This document shows, piece by piece, positions 18,875 to 26,950 of a stretch of DNA of 64,000 nt. The notes below the pieces were generated by a model. It did no database searches, was not told where the DNA came from, and was given only the letters and a program-made list of their open reading frames with translations. A program made the translations under genes and the position numbers. Numbering within the stretch: the first letter of the stretch is position 1; each line of letters starts with the position of its first letter. The DNA comes from Clavibacter michiganensis (GTDB taxonomy: Bacteria > Actinomycetota > Actinomycetes > Actinomycetales > Microbacteriaceae). The stretch is from the NCBI RefSeq assembly GCF_002151125.1, contig NZ_MDJZ01000016.1, positions 310,001 to 374,000 of the forward strand, in the 5' to 3' direction.

Positions 18875-19711
18875 TCAGAAGATCATCGGCCGGTCGTCGT
18901 CGAGCTCGGTCTCCACCTCGAGGTCGACGGCCACGGGCACGTGGTCGCTGGGGCCGTCGCCCTTGCGCTCGTCGCGGTGGATCCGGGGCGCGTCCACGAG
19001 CTCGGCGAACCGGGCGTTGCCGAGGATGAAGTCGATCCGCATGCCCTCGTTCCGCGGGAACCGCAGCTGCTGGTAGTCCCAGTACGTGTAGCCCTCGGGG
19101 ATCGACGGCCGCACGACGTCGGCGAGGCCGGCGTCGAGGAACGCGGCGAAGGCGGCGCGCTCGGGCTCCGAGGTGTGCGTCTTCCCCTCGAACAGCGCGG
19201 GATCCCACACGTCGGTGTCGAGCGGCGCCACGTTCCAGTCGCCCATGAGCGCGAGCGGCGTCTCGGGGTCCGCGGCCAGCCAGGCGCGGGTGTCGGCCGC
19301 GAGCGCCCCGAGCCACTCGAGCTTGTAGGAGTAGTGCGGGTCGTCGAGGCCGCGGCCGTTGGGCACGTAGAGGCTCCAGAGACGGACGCCGGCGACGGTC
19401 GCGCCCATCGCGCGCGCCTCGAGCGGCGGCTGCCCGGACGCGTCGGGCTTGCCGAAGCGGGGCATCCCCTCGAAGGTCGTGACGACGTCCTCGAGCGGCA
19501 GGCGGCTCGCGATCGCGACGCCGTTCCACTGGCTGAGCCCGTGCACGGCGACCTCGTAGCCGGCCTCCTCGAACGCCTGCATCGGGAACTGCTCGGGCTT
19601 GCACTTGATCTCCTGCATCGCCAGCACGTCGACGTCCTCGCGCACGAGCCAGTCGACGACGCGGCCCACGCGGGTGCGGATGGAGTTGACGTTCCAGGTG
19701 GCGACGCGCAT
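18875..19711 (-). CDS. xth: Exodeoxyribonuclease III
   Basis: 278 residues. Base-excision-repair AP endonuclease and 3'-5' exonuclease. The fold signatures are in order: TWNVNSIRTR at 5-14, LAMQEIKC with the metal Glu, LYVPNGR, GDWNVAP with the catalytic Asp/Asn, RIDFIL, and the final SDHVPV carrying the catalytic His. Length matches ExoA/XthA. TACCGT (minus 19718-19723) is six bases from the ATG, implying a leaderless transcript. No operon partner. Confidence 0.95.
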   Translation of the reverse strand: MRVATWNVNSIRTRVGRVVDWLVREDVDVLAMQEIKCKPEQFPMQAFEEAGYEVAVHGLSQWNGVAIASRLPLEDVVTTFEGMPRFGKPDASGQPPLEARAMGATVAGVRLWSLYVPNGRGLDDPHYSYKLEWLGALAADTRAWLAADPETPLALMGDWNVAPLDTDVWDPALFEGKTHTSEPERAAFAAFLDAGLADVVRPSIPEGYTYWDYQQLRFPRNEGMRIDFILGNARFAELVDAPRIHRDERKGDGPSDHVPVAVDLEVETELDDDRPMIF

Positions 19712-19787
19712 GCGACAACGGTACCGGGAGCGGGCGGCGCGGCCGTCCGCGCGCGGGCCGGGACGGGCGGGGCGGAGCGGGGCCGGA

Positions 19788-20198
19788 TCAGCCGATGCTG
19801 CCGACGCGCACCGTGACGGCCGCGAGCGCGGCGGCCTCGGGGCCCACCGACTCCGCGAGGCTCGCGCGGATCGCGTCGACGGCGGCGCGCGCGGTGTCGC
19901 TCGCGCGGCTCGACGCGTCCACCGCGATGGACGCCTCCACGAGCACGGTGCCCTCGCCGGCCTCCACGGCGACGAGCTGCTCGGCGGCGGTCGAGGATCC
20001 GGCCACGACGCCCTCGACCACCTGCTGGGCGGCCAGCAGGATCGGCGAGCGCGGCGCGTAGACGTCGGCCACGCCCGCGACGCCGCGGAGGACCGCGGTC
20101 AGGTCGCGCGACAGGTCGGCGGGCTCGGGGAGCGGCACGGGCACGCGCGCGGGCTCGGGCTCGGGCACGACGGCAGGCGCGTCATCGTCGAGGGTCAT
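19788..20198 (-). CDS. Small protein of the sigma/Asp23 cluster
   Basis: 136 residues. Acidic Pro-rich start (DDDAPAVVPEPEPARVPVPL), then an alpha/beta domain beginning DLTAVLRGVAGVADVYAPRS and ending in ALAAVTVRVGSI. The pattern of a first 'V.GV..VY' strand-helix, a central VEASIAVD strand and a last V.V strand resembles a short Asp23/Gls24 fold, but the match is by eye. Its start overlaps the end of the preceding gene by 17 bases, so it is the last gene of the sigma-factor operon. Role unknown. Confidence 0.6.
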   Translation of the reverse strand: MTLDDDAPAVVPEPEPARVPVPLPEPADLSRDLTAVLRGVAGVADVYAPRSPILLAAQQVVEGVVAGSSTAAEQLVAVEAGEGTVLVEASIAVDASSRASDTARAAVDAIRASLAESVGPEAAALAAVTVRVGSIG

Positions 20199-20838
20199 CT
20201 CCGGCCTCCTCCTGCACGGGACGCGGCTGCACGTCCACCACGGTCACGTCGATCGCCTCGACGTTCAGCTCGGTGTGCCGGAGCAGGGCCGCGTGGACCC
20301 TCTCCCGCACGCGCTGCGCGAGCTCGGGCAGCGGATCCCCCCACACCACGCTCATCGTGAGGGCCACCTGGACGGGCTCGCCCGCGCGCGTCATGTCGCC
20401 GTCGAGCGTGCACCGGCCGATGAGGACGCCCGGCACCTCGTCGCCGGCCTGCCGCACCAGGGTGCGCACGGCGCCCTCGGTGAGCGCGAGGCGGACGGCG
20501 GGATCCGGGTGGGAGAGCGGGATGTCGCGGCCGGCGCGCGACTCGCGGCTGATGTGCGAGAGCACGCCGCGGAAGAAGTCGTCGCCCGGGGCGTCGGCCT
20601 CCTCGGCCTCGACCCGCACGAGCTCGCGGCCGAGGTCGCGCATGCGCTCGAGGGCGCGGAGGGCGTTGCGGGTGTCGGGGTCGTCCTCGTAGGCGGCGAC
20701 GCGCGGGGTGCGTCCGCGGTCGAGGTAGTCGGCCAGCGCGGCCATGTCGAGGGGCGCGCCGTCGGCGTCGAGCGCGGGCGCGGTCGCGGGATCCACGGGC
20801 AGGCGCTCCCCGGGATCGTCCGGTCCGGTGCCGCTCAT
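20182..20838 (-). CDS. Asp23-like protein in sigma-factor operon, candidate sigma partner
   Basis: 218 residues from ATG 20838, which overlaps the sigma-factor stop (ATGA) and has GGAGG seven bases upstream; ATG 20844 is a weaker choice. N-terminal half: helical, with ALADYLDRGRTP and DPDTRNALRALERMRDLGREL, in the place where anti-sigma factors sit. C-terminal half: ALTEGAVRTLVRQAGDEVPGV, then VALTMSVVWGDPLPELAQRVRERVHAAL and IDVTVVDVQP, an Asp23/Gls24-like order. No membrane span. Possible regulation of the sigma factor is inference from position. Confidence 0.65.
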   Translation of the reverse strand: MSGTGPDDPGERLPVDPATAPALDADGAPLDMAALADYLDRGRTPRVAAYEDDPDTRNALRALERMRDLGRELVRVEAEEADAPGDDFFRGVLSHISRESRAGRDIPLSHPDPAVRLALTEGAVRTLVRQAGDEVPGVLIGRCTLDGDMTRAGEPVQVALTMSVVWGDPLPELAQRVRERVHAALLRHTELNVEAIDVTVVDVQPRPVQEEAGDDPRR

Positions 20839-21389
20839 CGCCATGCCTCCATGCTCGTCATCACGGTGGTGCGCGCCCGGGACAGCCGGCCGCGCACGGT
20901 CGAGGGCGTCGCGCCCAGCCTCTCGGCGATCTCCTCGTAGGAGAAGCCTCCCACCTCGCGCAGCATCCACACCTCGCGCTGCTCGCGGGGCAGGGTGTCC
21001 AGCACGCCGGCCAGCGCGCGCATCTGCGAGGACGTCTCGGCGTCGCGCTCCGGGGACGTGAGCCGGTCGGCGATCTCGTGGTCGTCGATGTCGTCGACCG
21101 GGCGGCGGGCGCGGATCCGGTCGATGGACTTCCGGCTGACGATCTGCAGCAGCCAGCTCTTCACGCGGTCGGGCTTCTCGAGCGTGGGCAGCCGGTCCCA
21201 CGCGGTGATGAGGGCCTCCTGCACGGCGTCGTCGGCGTCGGCGCGGGATCCGGTGAGCCGGATCGCGAACGCGCGCATGTAGGGGGCGTGCCGGCGGACC
21301 AGCACCTCGAAGGCCCGAGCGTCCCCGTCGGCCGCGCGCTCGGCGAGGATGCCGTCGCCCGCGTCCTGCAACGAGGAGGAGAGGGCCAT
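20835..21389 (-). CDS. ECF-type RNA polymerase sigma factor
   Basis: 184 residues from ATG 21389, preceded by GGAGG at 6 bases; a start at 21431 would add 14 residues without RBS support. Region 2 at ~20-90 (DADDAVQEALITAWDRL, then KSWLLQIVSRKSIDRIR). Region 4 at ~120-180 (LPREQREVWMLREVGGFSYEEIAERLGATPSTVRGRLSRAR) is a clean sigma-70 r4 helix-turn-helix. It heads an operon with two Asp23-like genes, and a third Asp23 gene diverges from its promoter region, which points to envelope or alkaline stress. The regulon is not known. Confidence 0.92.
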   Translation of the reverse strand: MALSSSLQDAGDGILAERAADGDARAFEVLVRRHAPYMRAFAIRLTGSRADADDAVQEALITAWDRLPTLEKPDRVKSWLLQIVSRKSIDRIRARRPVDDIDDHEIADRLTSPERDAETSSQMRALAGVLDTLPREQREVWMLREVGGFSYEEIAERLGATPSTVRGRLSRARTTVMTSMEAWR

Positions 21390-21522
21390 GCCGTACCTCC
21401 GTGTGCGCTGGGTGACCAGATGGATCCGCATGCGATCCGTGACGAACCGCGGCGTCCGTGCGTCCCCTCAATGAGTACCACAGCATCGCCCGGATCGCCG
21501 GGCATCCACGAGGAGGAACCGC

Positions 21523-21984
21523 ATGAGCGACACCAGCACCCCCACCCCCGCCGACGTCACCCGCGTCGCGCCCGCGAGCGCCGGGATCACGGGGAGCGTC
21601 CTCGCCGAGGGCGACACCACGGTCACCGACGGCGTCATCGCCAAGGTCGCCGGCCTCGCCGTCCGCGACATCCCGGGCGTGCACGCGCTCGGCGGAGGCG
21701 CTGCCCGCGTCATCGGCCAGCTCCGCGACCGCATCGGCCAGACCGACCTCACGCAGGGGATCGCCGTCGAGGCCCAGGAGGCGGGCGTCGCGTTCCAGGT
21801 GACCCTCGTCGCCGAGTACGGCGTGCCGCTGCAGGACGTCGCCGCCGACGTGCGCGCCGCCATCTCCGACGCCGTCACCGAGCTCGTCGGCCGCGCCGTG
21901 ACGCGCGTGGACGTCACGGTCGCCGACATCGTCATGCCCGGCGAGGGATCCGACGACGAGGCCGCCGAGGCGCCCGCCGTCTGA
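21523..21984 (+). CDS. Asp23/Gls24 family envelope-stress protein
   Basis: 153 residues. The family core is complete: GVIAKVAGLAVRDIPGVHALG, then GIAVEAQEAGVAFQVTLVAEYGVPLQDVAADVRAAISDAV and RVDVTVADIV. In Staphylococcus Asp23 is an abundant alkaline-shock protein tethered to the membrane by AmaP; in actinobacteria the role is unclear. GAGGAGGAACC before the ATG is a strong RBS. Divergent from the ECF sigma operon, with 133 bases between; a shared regulatory region is likely. The acidic tail (EGSDDEAAEAPAV) is typical. Confidence 0.9.
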   Translation: MSDTSTPTPADVTRVAPASAGITGSVLAEGDTTVTDGVIAKVAGLAVRDIPGVHALGGGAARVIGQLRDRIGQTDLTQGIAVEAQEAGVAFQVTLVAEYGVPLQDVAADVRAAISDAVTELVGRAVTRVDVTVADIVMPGEGSDDEAAEAPAV

Positions 21985-22002
21985 TCCGCTCCCGCGCGCC
22001 CC

Positions 22003-22036
22003 GACGGGCCGCCCGTCTCGCGACGGGCGGCCCGTC
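22003..22036. terminator. 15-bp perfect hairpin after the Asp23 gene
   Basis: GACGGGCCGCCCGTC - TCGC - GACGGGCGGCCCGTC. No T-tract. Confidence 0.75.
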
Positions 22037-22111
22037 GTCGCGTGGTCGCCGCACGCGGCCCCGTGGCACCGCGTCCGCCGGCCTCCCATCCGGCGGGCGT
22101 ACCGTCGGGGG

Positions 22112-23047
22112 ATGACAGACGCCACCGCCGCCGTGTCCGCATCCGTCCCCGCCTCCGACGGGCCGCCCCGCGTGGCGCTCCTCGGCACCGGCGTCATGGG
22201 TTCCGGCATGAGCCGCTCGATCCTCCGCGCGGGCCTCCCGCTCACCGTCTGGAACCGCAGCGCTGAGAAGGCCGCGCCCCTCGCCGACGACGGCGCGACC
22301 GTCGCCGGCAGCGCCGCCGAGGCCGTGCGCGACGCCGACGTGGTCGTCGTGATGCTGTTCGACCAGGACGCCGTGCTCGAGGTCCTCGCCGAGGTCGCGC
22401 CCGCGCTGGGGCCCGACGTCGTGGTCCTCCAGTCCTCCACCGTCGGCGTCGAGGGCACCCGCCGGATCGCCGCGCTCGCCGCCGAGCACGGCGTCCGCTT
22501 CGTCGACGCGCCCGTCCTCGGCACGCGCGGCCCCGCCGAGCAGGGCCTCCTCGTGCACCTCGTCTCCGGATCCGAGGCCGACCTCGCCGTCGCCCGCCCC
22601 GTCCTCGAGGCGACCGGCTCGCGCACCGTGGTCGCGGGATCCGACGCGGGTCCCGGATCCGCCCTCAAGCTCGCGTGCAACGCGTGGATCGCCTCCATCA
22701 CCGCCGCTACCGGCCAGTCGCTCGGCCTCGCCCGGCTGCTCGGCGTCGAGCCGCGCCTCTTCCTCGACGCCATCGCGGGAGGCGCCGCCGACACCCCGTA
22801 CGCGCACCTCAAGGGCGGCGCGATGCTGGCCGGCGAGCTCGCGCCCTCGTTCGCGCTCGACGGCCTGCTCAAGGACGTGACGCTCATGCTCGCCGCGCTC
22901 GACGGCGCCGACGCGCACGACTTCGACACCGCGATGCTCGAGGCGCTCCGCGAGACGTACGCGGAGGCGTCCGCGGCCGGTCACGGCGGCGACGACGTGG
23001 CCGCCGTCGGCACGGTGTTCGGGCTGCCGACCTCGTCCGACGCCTGA
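22112..23047 (+). CDS. NAD(P)-dependent beta-hydroxyacid dehydrogenase (3-hydroxyisobutyrate dehydrogenase-like)
   Basis: 311 residues. The Rossmann motif LLGTGVMGSGMSRSIL is at ~19-34, followed by LTVWNRSAEKA. The substrate-binding segment DAPVLGTRGPAEQG replaces the classical DAPVSGG. The catalytic Lys region is GSALKLACNAW (the usual G..K..NN with one Asn changed), then LDGLLKDVTLMLAA. The family oxidises 3-hydroxyisobutyrate, tartronate semialdehyde or similar; which one is unclear. TACCGT (22100-22105) is six bases before ATG 22112, a leaderless start. Confidence 0.88.
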   Translation: MTDATAAVSASVPASDGPPRVALLGTGVMGSGMSRSILRAGLPLTVWNRSAEKAAPLADDGATVAGSAAEAVRDADVVVVMLFDQDAVLEVLAEVAPALGPDVVVLQSSTVGVEGTRRIAALAAEHGVRFVDAPVLGTRGPAEQGLLVHLVSGSEADLAVARPVLEATGSRTVVAGSDAGPGSALKLACNAWIASITAATGQSLGLARLLGVEPRLFLDAIAGGAADTPYAHLKGGAMLAGELAPSFALDGLLKDVTLMLAALDGADAHDFDTAMLEALRETYAEASAAGHGGDDVAAVGTVFGLPTSSDA

Positions 23048-23113
23048 TCCGGTCGGCGCCCCGCCCGCCGGTCGCACCGGCCGGCGCGGTCCCCCGCCCG
23101 TAGGATCGGCTGC

Positions 23114-23668
23114 GTGACGACCTCCGACGCGCGGCAGCAGCTCATCGACCACATCAAGCGGGACGCCGTCTTCCACGGCGACTTCACGCTGACGAGCGGC
23201 AAGAAGGCCAGCTACTACGTCGACCTCCGCCGCGTGAGCCTCGACCACCGCGTCGCGCCCCTCATCGGCCAGGTCATGCTCGACCTCATCGTCGACGTGC
23301 CCGACGTGGCCGCGGTCGGCGGGCTCACGATGGGCGCGGATCCCATCGCCGCCGCGATCCTGCACCAGGGCGCCGCGGTCGGCCGCGGCTACGACGCGTT
23401 CGTCGTCCGCAAGGAGCCCAAGGACCACGGCCGCGGCCGCCAGGTCGAGGGCCCGGACCTGCAGGGCAAGCGCGTCATCGTCGTCGAGGACACCTCCACC
23501 ACCGGCGGATCCCCGCTGAAGGCCATCGAGGCGCTCGAGAAGGTGGGCGCGGAGATCGCCGCGGTCGCCGTGGTCGTCGACCGCTCGACCGACGCCCGCG
23601 AGGTGATCGAGGCCGCGGGGCACCGCTACCTGTACGCGATCGGCCTCGAGGACCTGGGGCTCGCGTAG
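23114..23668 (+). CDS. pyrE: Orotate phosphoribosyltransferase
   Basis: 184 residues, GTG start seven bases after TAGGAT (23101-23106). Converts orotate and PRPP to OMP in de novo pyrimidine synthesis. Key features: GDFTLTSGKKASYYVDLRR with the substrate lysines at the N-terminus, GLTMGADPIAAA, RKEPKDHG with the flexible-loop Lys and His, and the PRPP-binding loop VIVVEDTSTTGGS. The stop shares one base with the next GTG. Other pyr genes are not in the window, so it is separate from the pyrimidine cluster, as in other Microbacteriaceae. Confidence 0.96.
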   Translation: MTTSDARQQLIDHIKRDAVFHGDFTLTSGKKASYYVDLRRVSLDHRVAPLIGQVMLDLIVDVPDVAAVGGLTMGADPIAAAILHQGAAVGRGYDAFVVRKEPKDHGRGRQVEGPDLQGKRVIVVEDTSTTGGSPLKAIEALEKVGAEIAAVAVVVDRSTDAREVIEAAGHRYLYAIGLEDLGLA

Positions 23669-25974
23669 TGGGCGGGCAGGCGCCCGGCGGCGGATCCGGA
23701 CCCGGTCGCGACGACGACGACCCGTTCGCGATACGTCCCGCGACCGACGCCGACCGCGAGCGCCCCGCGCAGCCGCTCGCGCCGATCGGCTGGGGTCGCC
23801 CGGCCGGCCGCGAGCCGGTGCCCGCGGACCGCGAGGCACCGGACGCGGTCGAGCCGGCGGATGCCGCGGAGACGACCGACGCCGCGGAGGCGACCGACGC
23901 CGTGGAGCCGGCCGCGGCCGCGGACGAGGGCGTGGATCCCGCGCCCGCCGACCCCGCGCCCTCCGCCGATGACGACATCCTCGCGGGGATCGTCCCGCTG
24001 GACCCGACCGAGGACGACGACCGCGTCGCCCCGCTCGACCAGGTGGATCCCGCCGCCGATGCCCACGACGCCGACGTCGCGGCCGACGCGCCCGCTCCCG
24101 AGCCCGGCATCGCCGCGGCGCCGGTCGACGCGGGCGACGTCGACTTCCCCCGCGAGCCCGACGCCGGCGAGCCCGACCCCGGGTACGCGCCCGCGCCCGC
24201 GCCCGACGCGCCCGGCGAGGTGCTCACCGGCGAGGTGCTCTCGGGCGAGGTCGAGGCGGATCCCGCGCGGGACGACGACGCTCCCGCCGAGCTGGTGCTC
24301 GAGCCCCTCGATGACGGGCAGGACGACGTGGCCGTTCCGCTCGTCGCCTCCGATGCGGCGGTGGTCGACGCCGAGCTCGTCGAGGATCCCGCCGACGAGG
24401 GCGCCTCGGACCGGCCCGACGACGCCGACGACGCCGTGCAGCTGACGCCGCTGCGTGGCGACGACACGGACGAGGACGCCGACGTCGTCGACGATCCCGC
24501 CGGTCCCGCCGACGCGCCGGTCGACGCCGGCCTCGATGCAGATGCCGATGCCGACGACGATCTGGTCGAGGACGCGCCCCCGGCGCCGCTGGCTCCCGCA
24601 GCCGCCGCGGCGCGGGCCGCGGCCATGGCCTGGGCCGCGGGATCCGGGCCCGCCGCCTCGCCGACCGCCGCAGCAGCCCCCGTCGCCGGATCCGTGGAGC
24701 AGGAGCCCGCGCCCGCAGCGGCTCCGACCGCGGAGCCCGTCGCAGAGGCACCTGCACCGGCACCCGGCACGGCGCGCCCGGAGGTCCCCTCGGGGACCGC
24801 GACGGATCCCTCGACCGAGCCCGCTCCCGAGAGCGCGTCGTCGTCGCCGGGGATCGCCGACAGCACGACCGACGCCGACCACGCAGGCGATCACGGGGCC
24901 GAGCCGCAGGACGAGGCCGTGCCAGCGCCCGTCGAGCGCCCCCTCGCGAACCCGGAGCCCGGCGTCCCGGCCTCGGACGCCGCCGATGACGCGGGCGACG
25001 CCGAGCCGGTCGACGCCCTCGCCCTCCTCTTCGGCGATGTCGCGCCCGATGCCGCCGCGGATCACGACGACGACCGGGGCACCCAGGCCGAGGCGGACGA
25101 CGAGGATGAGGACGACCGCACGCGCGTCCTCCCCGCCGCGGGTCCCGCCGCCGGAGCCGCGGCCGCTGCTGCCACCGCCACCGCCGCGCGATCCGATCGC
25201 GACGCGCCGACGGCCGCCGTCCCGGCCGCCGCCCCGCGGCCCGAGCCGACCCCGCGGCCCGAGCCGACCCCGCGTCCCGCGTCGGTCCCGCCGCCGTACG
25301 CCGCTCCGCCGGCGCCGCCCGCTCCGCGCGGGCCCGTCTCCGGGATCGCCCGCACCCCCGCCCCTCCGGCCGCCGCATCTCCGCGCCCGCCGCGCGGCCC
25401 GCGCCGCACCGGCCTCTGGGTCGGCGGCGCGATCCTGCTGGTCCTGCTCCTCGTCGGCCTCTTCTACCTGGGCCAGCGGCTCGGATCCGGTGCCGCACCC
25501 GACGCGGCCCCCGTCGCCACCCCGACCGCCGAGGCGACGCCGACCCCGACGCCGACCCCCACGGATCCCGTGCAGGGCCCGGCCGCCGCAGGCGTCCAGG
25601 CGTGGGACGCGTTGCTCGGCGGCGAGTGCATCGAGCCGTACTCGACCCCGTGGGAGGAGGAGTTCACGGTCGTCGACTGCGGCACCGAGCACCGCGCGCA
25701 GATGGTCGCGCGCGTCGCCCTGCCGCAGACGGGCGACGAGTTCCCCGGCGAGGACGCCCTGCGCGACTCCGCTGACGAGCTCTGCATCGCCGACACCGTG
25801 ATCGACTACGCGGCCGCCCGGGCCTACGACGACGTGCAGTACCAGTCGGCGTACCCGATCAGCCAGGACGAGTGGGCCGCGGGCGACCGCGACGCCTACT
25901 GCTTCGTCTCGCGCGCCGGCGGCGGCACGTTCACGGGCAGCATCGGCGTGCCGCAGCCGCCCGTGGTCCCCTAG
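23668..25974 (+). CDS. Large disordered membrane protein with septum-formation (Septum_form) domain
   Basis: 768 residues, GTG start overlapping the pyrE stop by one base. Residues 1-~570 are low complexity: Asp/Ala/Pro/Glu-rich with repeats such as ADAAETTDAAEATDA and PTPRPEPTPRP. One membrane span at ~581-601 (WVGGAILLVLLLVGLFYLG) places the long N-terminus in the cytoplasm. The outside domain (~635-768) has WDALLGGECIEPY, FTVVDCGTEHRAQMVA, DELC and DAYCFVSR, the four-Cys pattern of Septum_form (PF13845), associated with actinobacterial septation. The acidic disordered region is unusually long. Other frames here are open only because of the codon bias. Role in division is inferred from the domain. 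Confidence 0.75.
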   Translation: MGGQAPGGGSGPGRDDDDPFAIRPATDADRERPAQPLAPIGWGRPAGREPVPADREAPDAVEPADAAETTDAAEATDAVEPAAAADEGVDPAPADPAPSADDDILAGIVPLDPTEDDDRVAPLDQVDPAADAHDADVAADAPAPEPGIAAAPVDAGDVDFPREPDAGEPDPGYAPAPAPDAPGEVLTGEVLSGEVEADPARDDDAPAELVLEPLDDGQDDVAVPLVASDAAVVDAELVEDPADEGASDRPDDADDAVQLTPLRGDDTDEDADVVDDPAGPADAPVDAGLDADADADDDLVEDAPPAPLAPAAAAARAAAMAWAAGSGPAASPTAAAAPVAGSVEQEPAPAAAPTAEPVAEAPAPAPGTARPEVPSGTATDPSTEPAPESASSSPGIADSTTDADHAGDHGAEPQDEAVPAPVERPLANPEPGVPASDAADDAGDAEPVDALALLFGDVAPDAAADHDDDRGTQAEADDEDEDDRTRVLPAAGPAAGAAAAAATATAARSDRDAPTAAVPAAAPRPEPTPRPEPTPRPASVPPPYAAPPAPPAPRGPVSGIARTPAPPAAASPRPPRGPRRTGLWVGGAILLVLLLVGLFYLGQRLGSGAAPDAAPVATPTAEATPTPTPTPTDPVQGPAAAGVQAWDALLGGECIEPYSTPWEEEFTVVDCGTEHRAQMVARVALPQTGDEFPGEDALRDSADELCIADTVIDYAAARAYDDVQYQSAYPISQDEWAAGDRDAYCFVSRAGGGTFTGSIGVPQPPVVP

Positions 25975-25981
25975 CGCGACG

Positions 25982-26020
25982 AGCGGGCGGCCGAGGAGAC
26001 CGCCGACCGGCCCGCCCGCT
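25982..26020. terminator. Hairpin between convergent genes
   Basis: AGCGGGCGG (25982-25990) pairs with CCGCCCGCT (26012-26020) across a 21-base loop. It lies between the Septum_form and HAD genes. Confidence 0.5.
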
Positions 26021-26022
26021 GA

Positions 26023-26820
26023 TCAGAGCTCGGACTCGACCGGCTCCGGGTCCAGCAGCTCGGTGACGCCCGACAGCACCTCGTCCGGGCGGAACGGGTA
26101 GCGCTCGATCTCGGCGCGGTCGCTGATGCCCGTGAGCACGAGCACCGTGTGCAGGCCCGCCTCGATGCCCGCGATGATGTCGGTGTCCATGCGGTCGCCG
26201 ATCATGCCGGTGCTCTCGGAGTGGGCGCCGATCTTGTTGAGGGCCGAGCGGAACATCATCGGGTTCGGCTTGCCGACGATGTACGGCTCCTTGCCCGTGG
26301 CCTTCGAGATGAGCGCGAGCACCGCGCCCGTCGCGGGCAGCACGCCCTCCGCGCTCGGGCCGGTCGCGTCCGGGTTCGTCGCGATGTAGCGCGCGCCGCC
26401 GTTGATGAGGCGGATCGCCCGCGTGATCGCCTCGAACGAGTAGTTGCGCGTCTCGCCGATGACCACGAAGTCGGGCTTCGTGTCGGTCATGATGAAGCCC
26501 GCCTCGTGCAGCGCCGTCGTGAGGCCGGCCTCGCCGATGACGAACGCGGATCCGCCCGGCATCTGCTGCTCGAGGAACGCGGCGGTCGCGAGCGCGGAGG
26601 TCCAGATGGACTCCTCGGGCACGTGCAGGCCGGACGCGCGGAGCCGGGCGGAGAGGTCGCGCGGCGTGAAGATGCTGTTGTTGGTGAGCACGAGGAAGGG
26701 CTTGCCCGTGTCCTGCCACTGCTGGATGAGGGCGGCGGCGCCCGGGAGCGCCTGGTTCTCGTGCACCAGCACGCCGTCCATGTCGGTGAGCCAGCAGTCC
26801 ATCTCGTCGCGCGTCGCCAT
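26023..26820 (-). CDS. HAD-IIA family phosphatase (NagD-like)
   Basis: 265 residues. The nucleophile motif is unusual at its first position but clear, CWLTDMDGVLVHE, followed by the cap-class signature FLVLTNNSIFTPRDL. Motif II/III: KATGKEPYIVGKPNPMMF, and motif IV GDRMDTDIIAGIEAGLHTVLVLTG. NagD-type enzymes dephosphorylate nucleoside monophosphates, p-nitrophenyl phosphate or sugar phosphates. ATG 26820 has GAGGGAACC upstream, with TAGCCT some 25 bases away as a possible -10. Divergent from the metallophosphoesterase. Confidence 0.92.
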   Translation of the reverse strand: MATRDEMDCWLTDMDGVLVHENQALPGAAALIQQWQDTGKPFLVLTNNSIFTPRDLSARLRASGLHVPEESIWTSALATAAFLEQQMPGGSAFVIGEAGLTTALHEAGFIMTDTKPDFVVIGETRNYSFEAITRAIRLINGGARYIATNPDATGPSAEGVLPATGAVLALISKATGKEPYIVGKPNPMMFRSALNKIGAHSESTGMIGDRMDTDIIAGIEAGLHTVLVLTGISDRAEIERYPFRPDEVLSGVTELLDPEPVESEL

Positions 26821-26938
26821 GGGGTTCCCTCTCGTCGTGGGACGAGGCTACCGCCGGGGGATGCGCGGCCGCCGGGCAGCCGAGCCCGGCTTCACCGGAT
26901 GTCCGCCGGCAGGCCGCCGCGGTGTCGGTCCGCCGCCG

Positions 26939-26944
26939 TAGGGT
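26939..26944 (+). promoter_or_regulatory. -10 box TAGGGT, leaderless start
   Basis: Six bases separate it from ATG 26951 of the metallophosphoesterase gene. Confidence 0.55.
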
Positions 26945-26950
26945 CGGCGC

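Noticed and set aside
21440-21470. ECF-type promoter (GAAC ... CGTC) between the sigma and Asp23 genes
   Set aside because: Elements are present, but the spacer is about 13 bases, shorter than usual; not enough to call.
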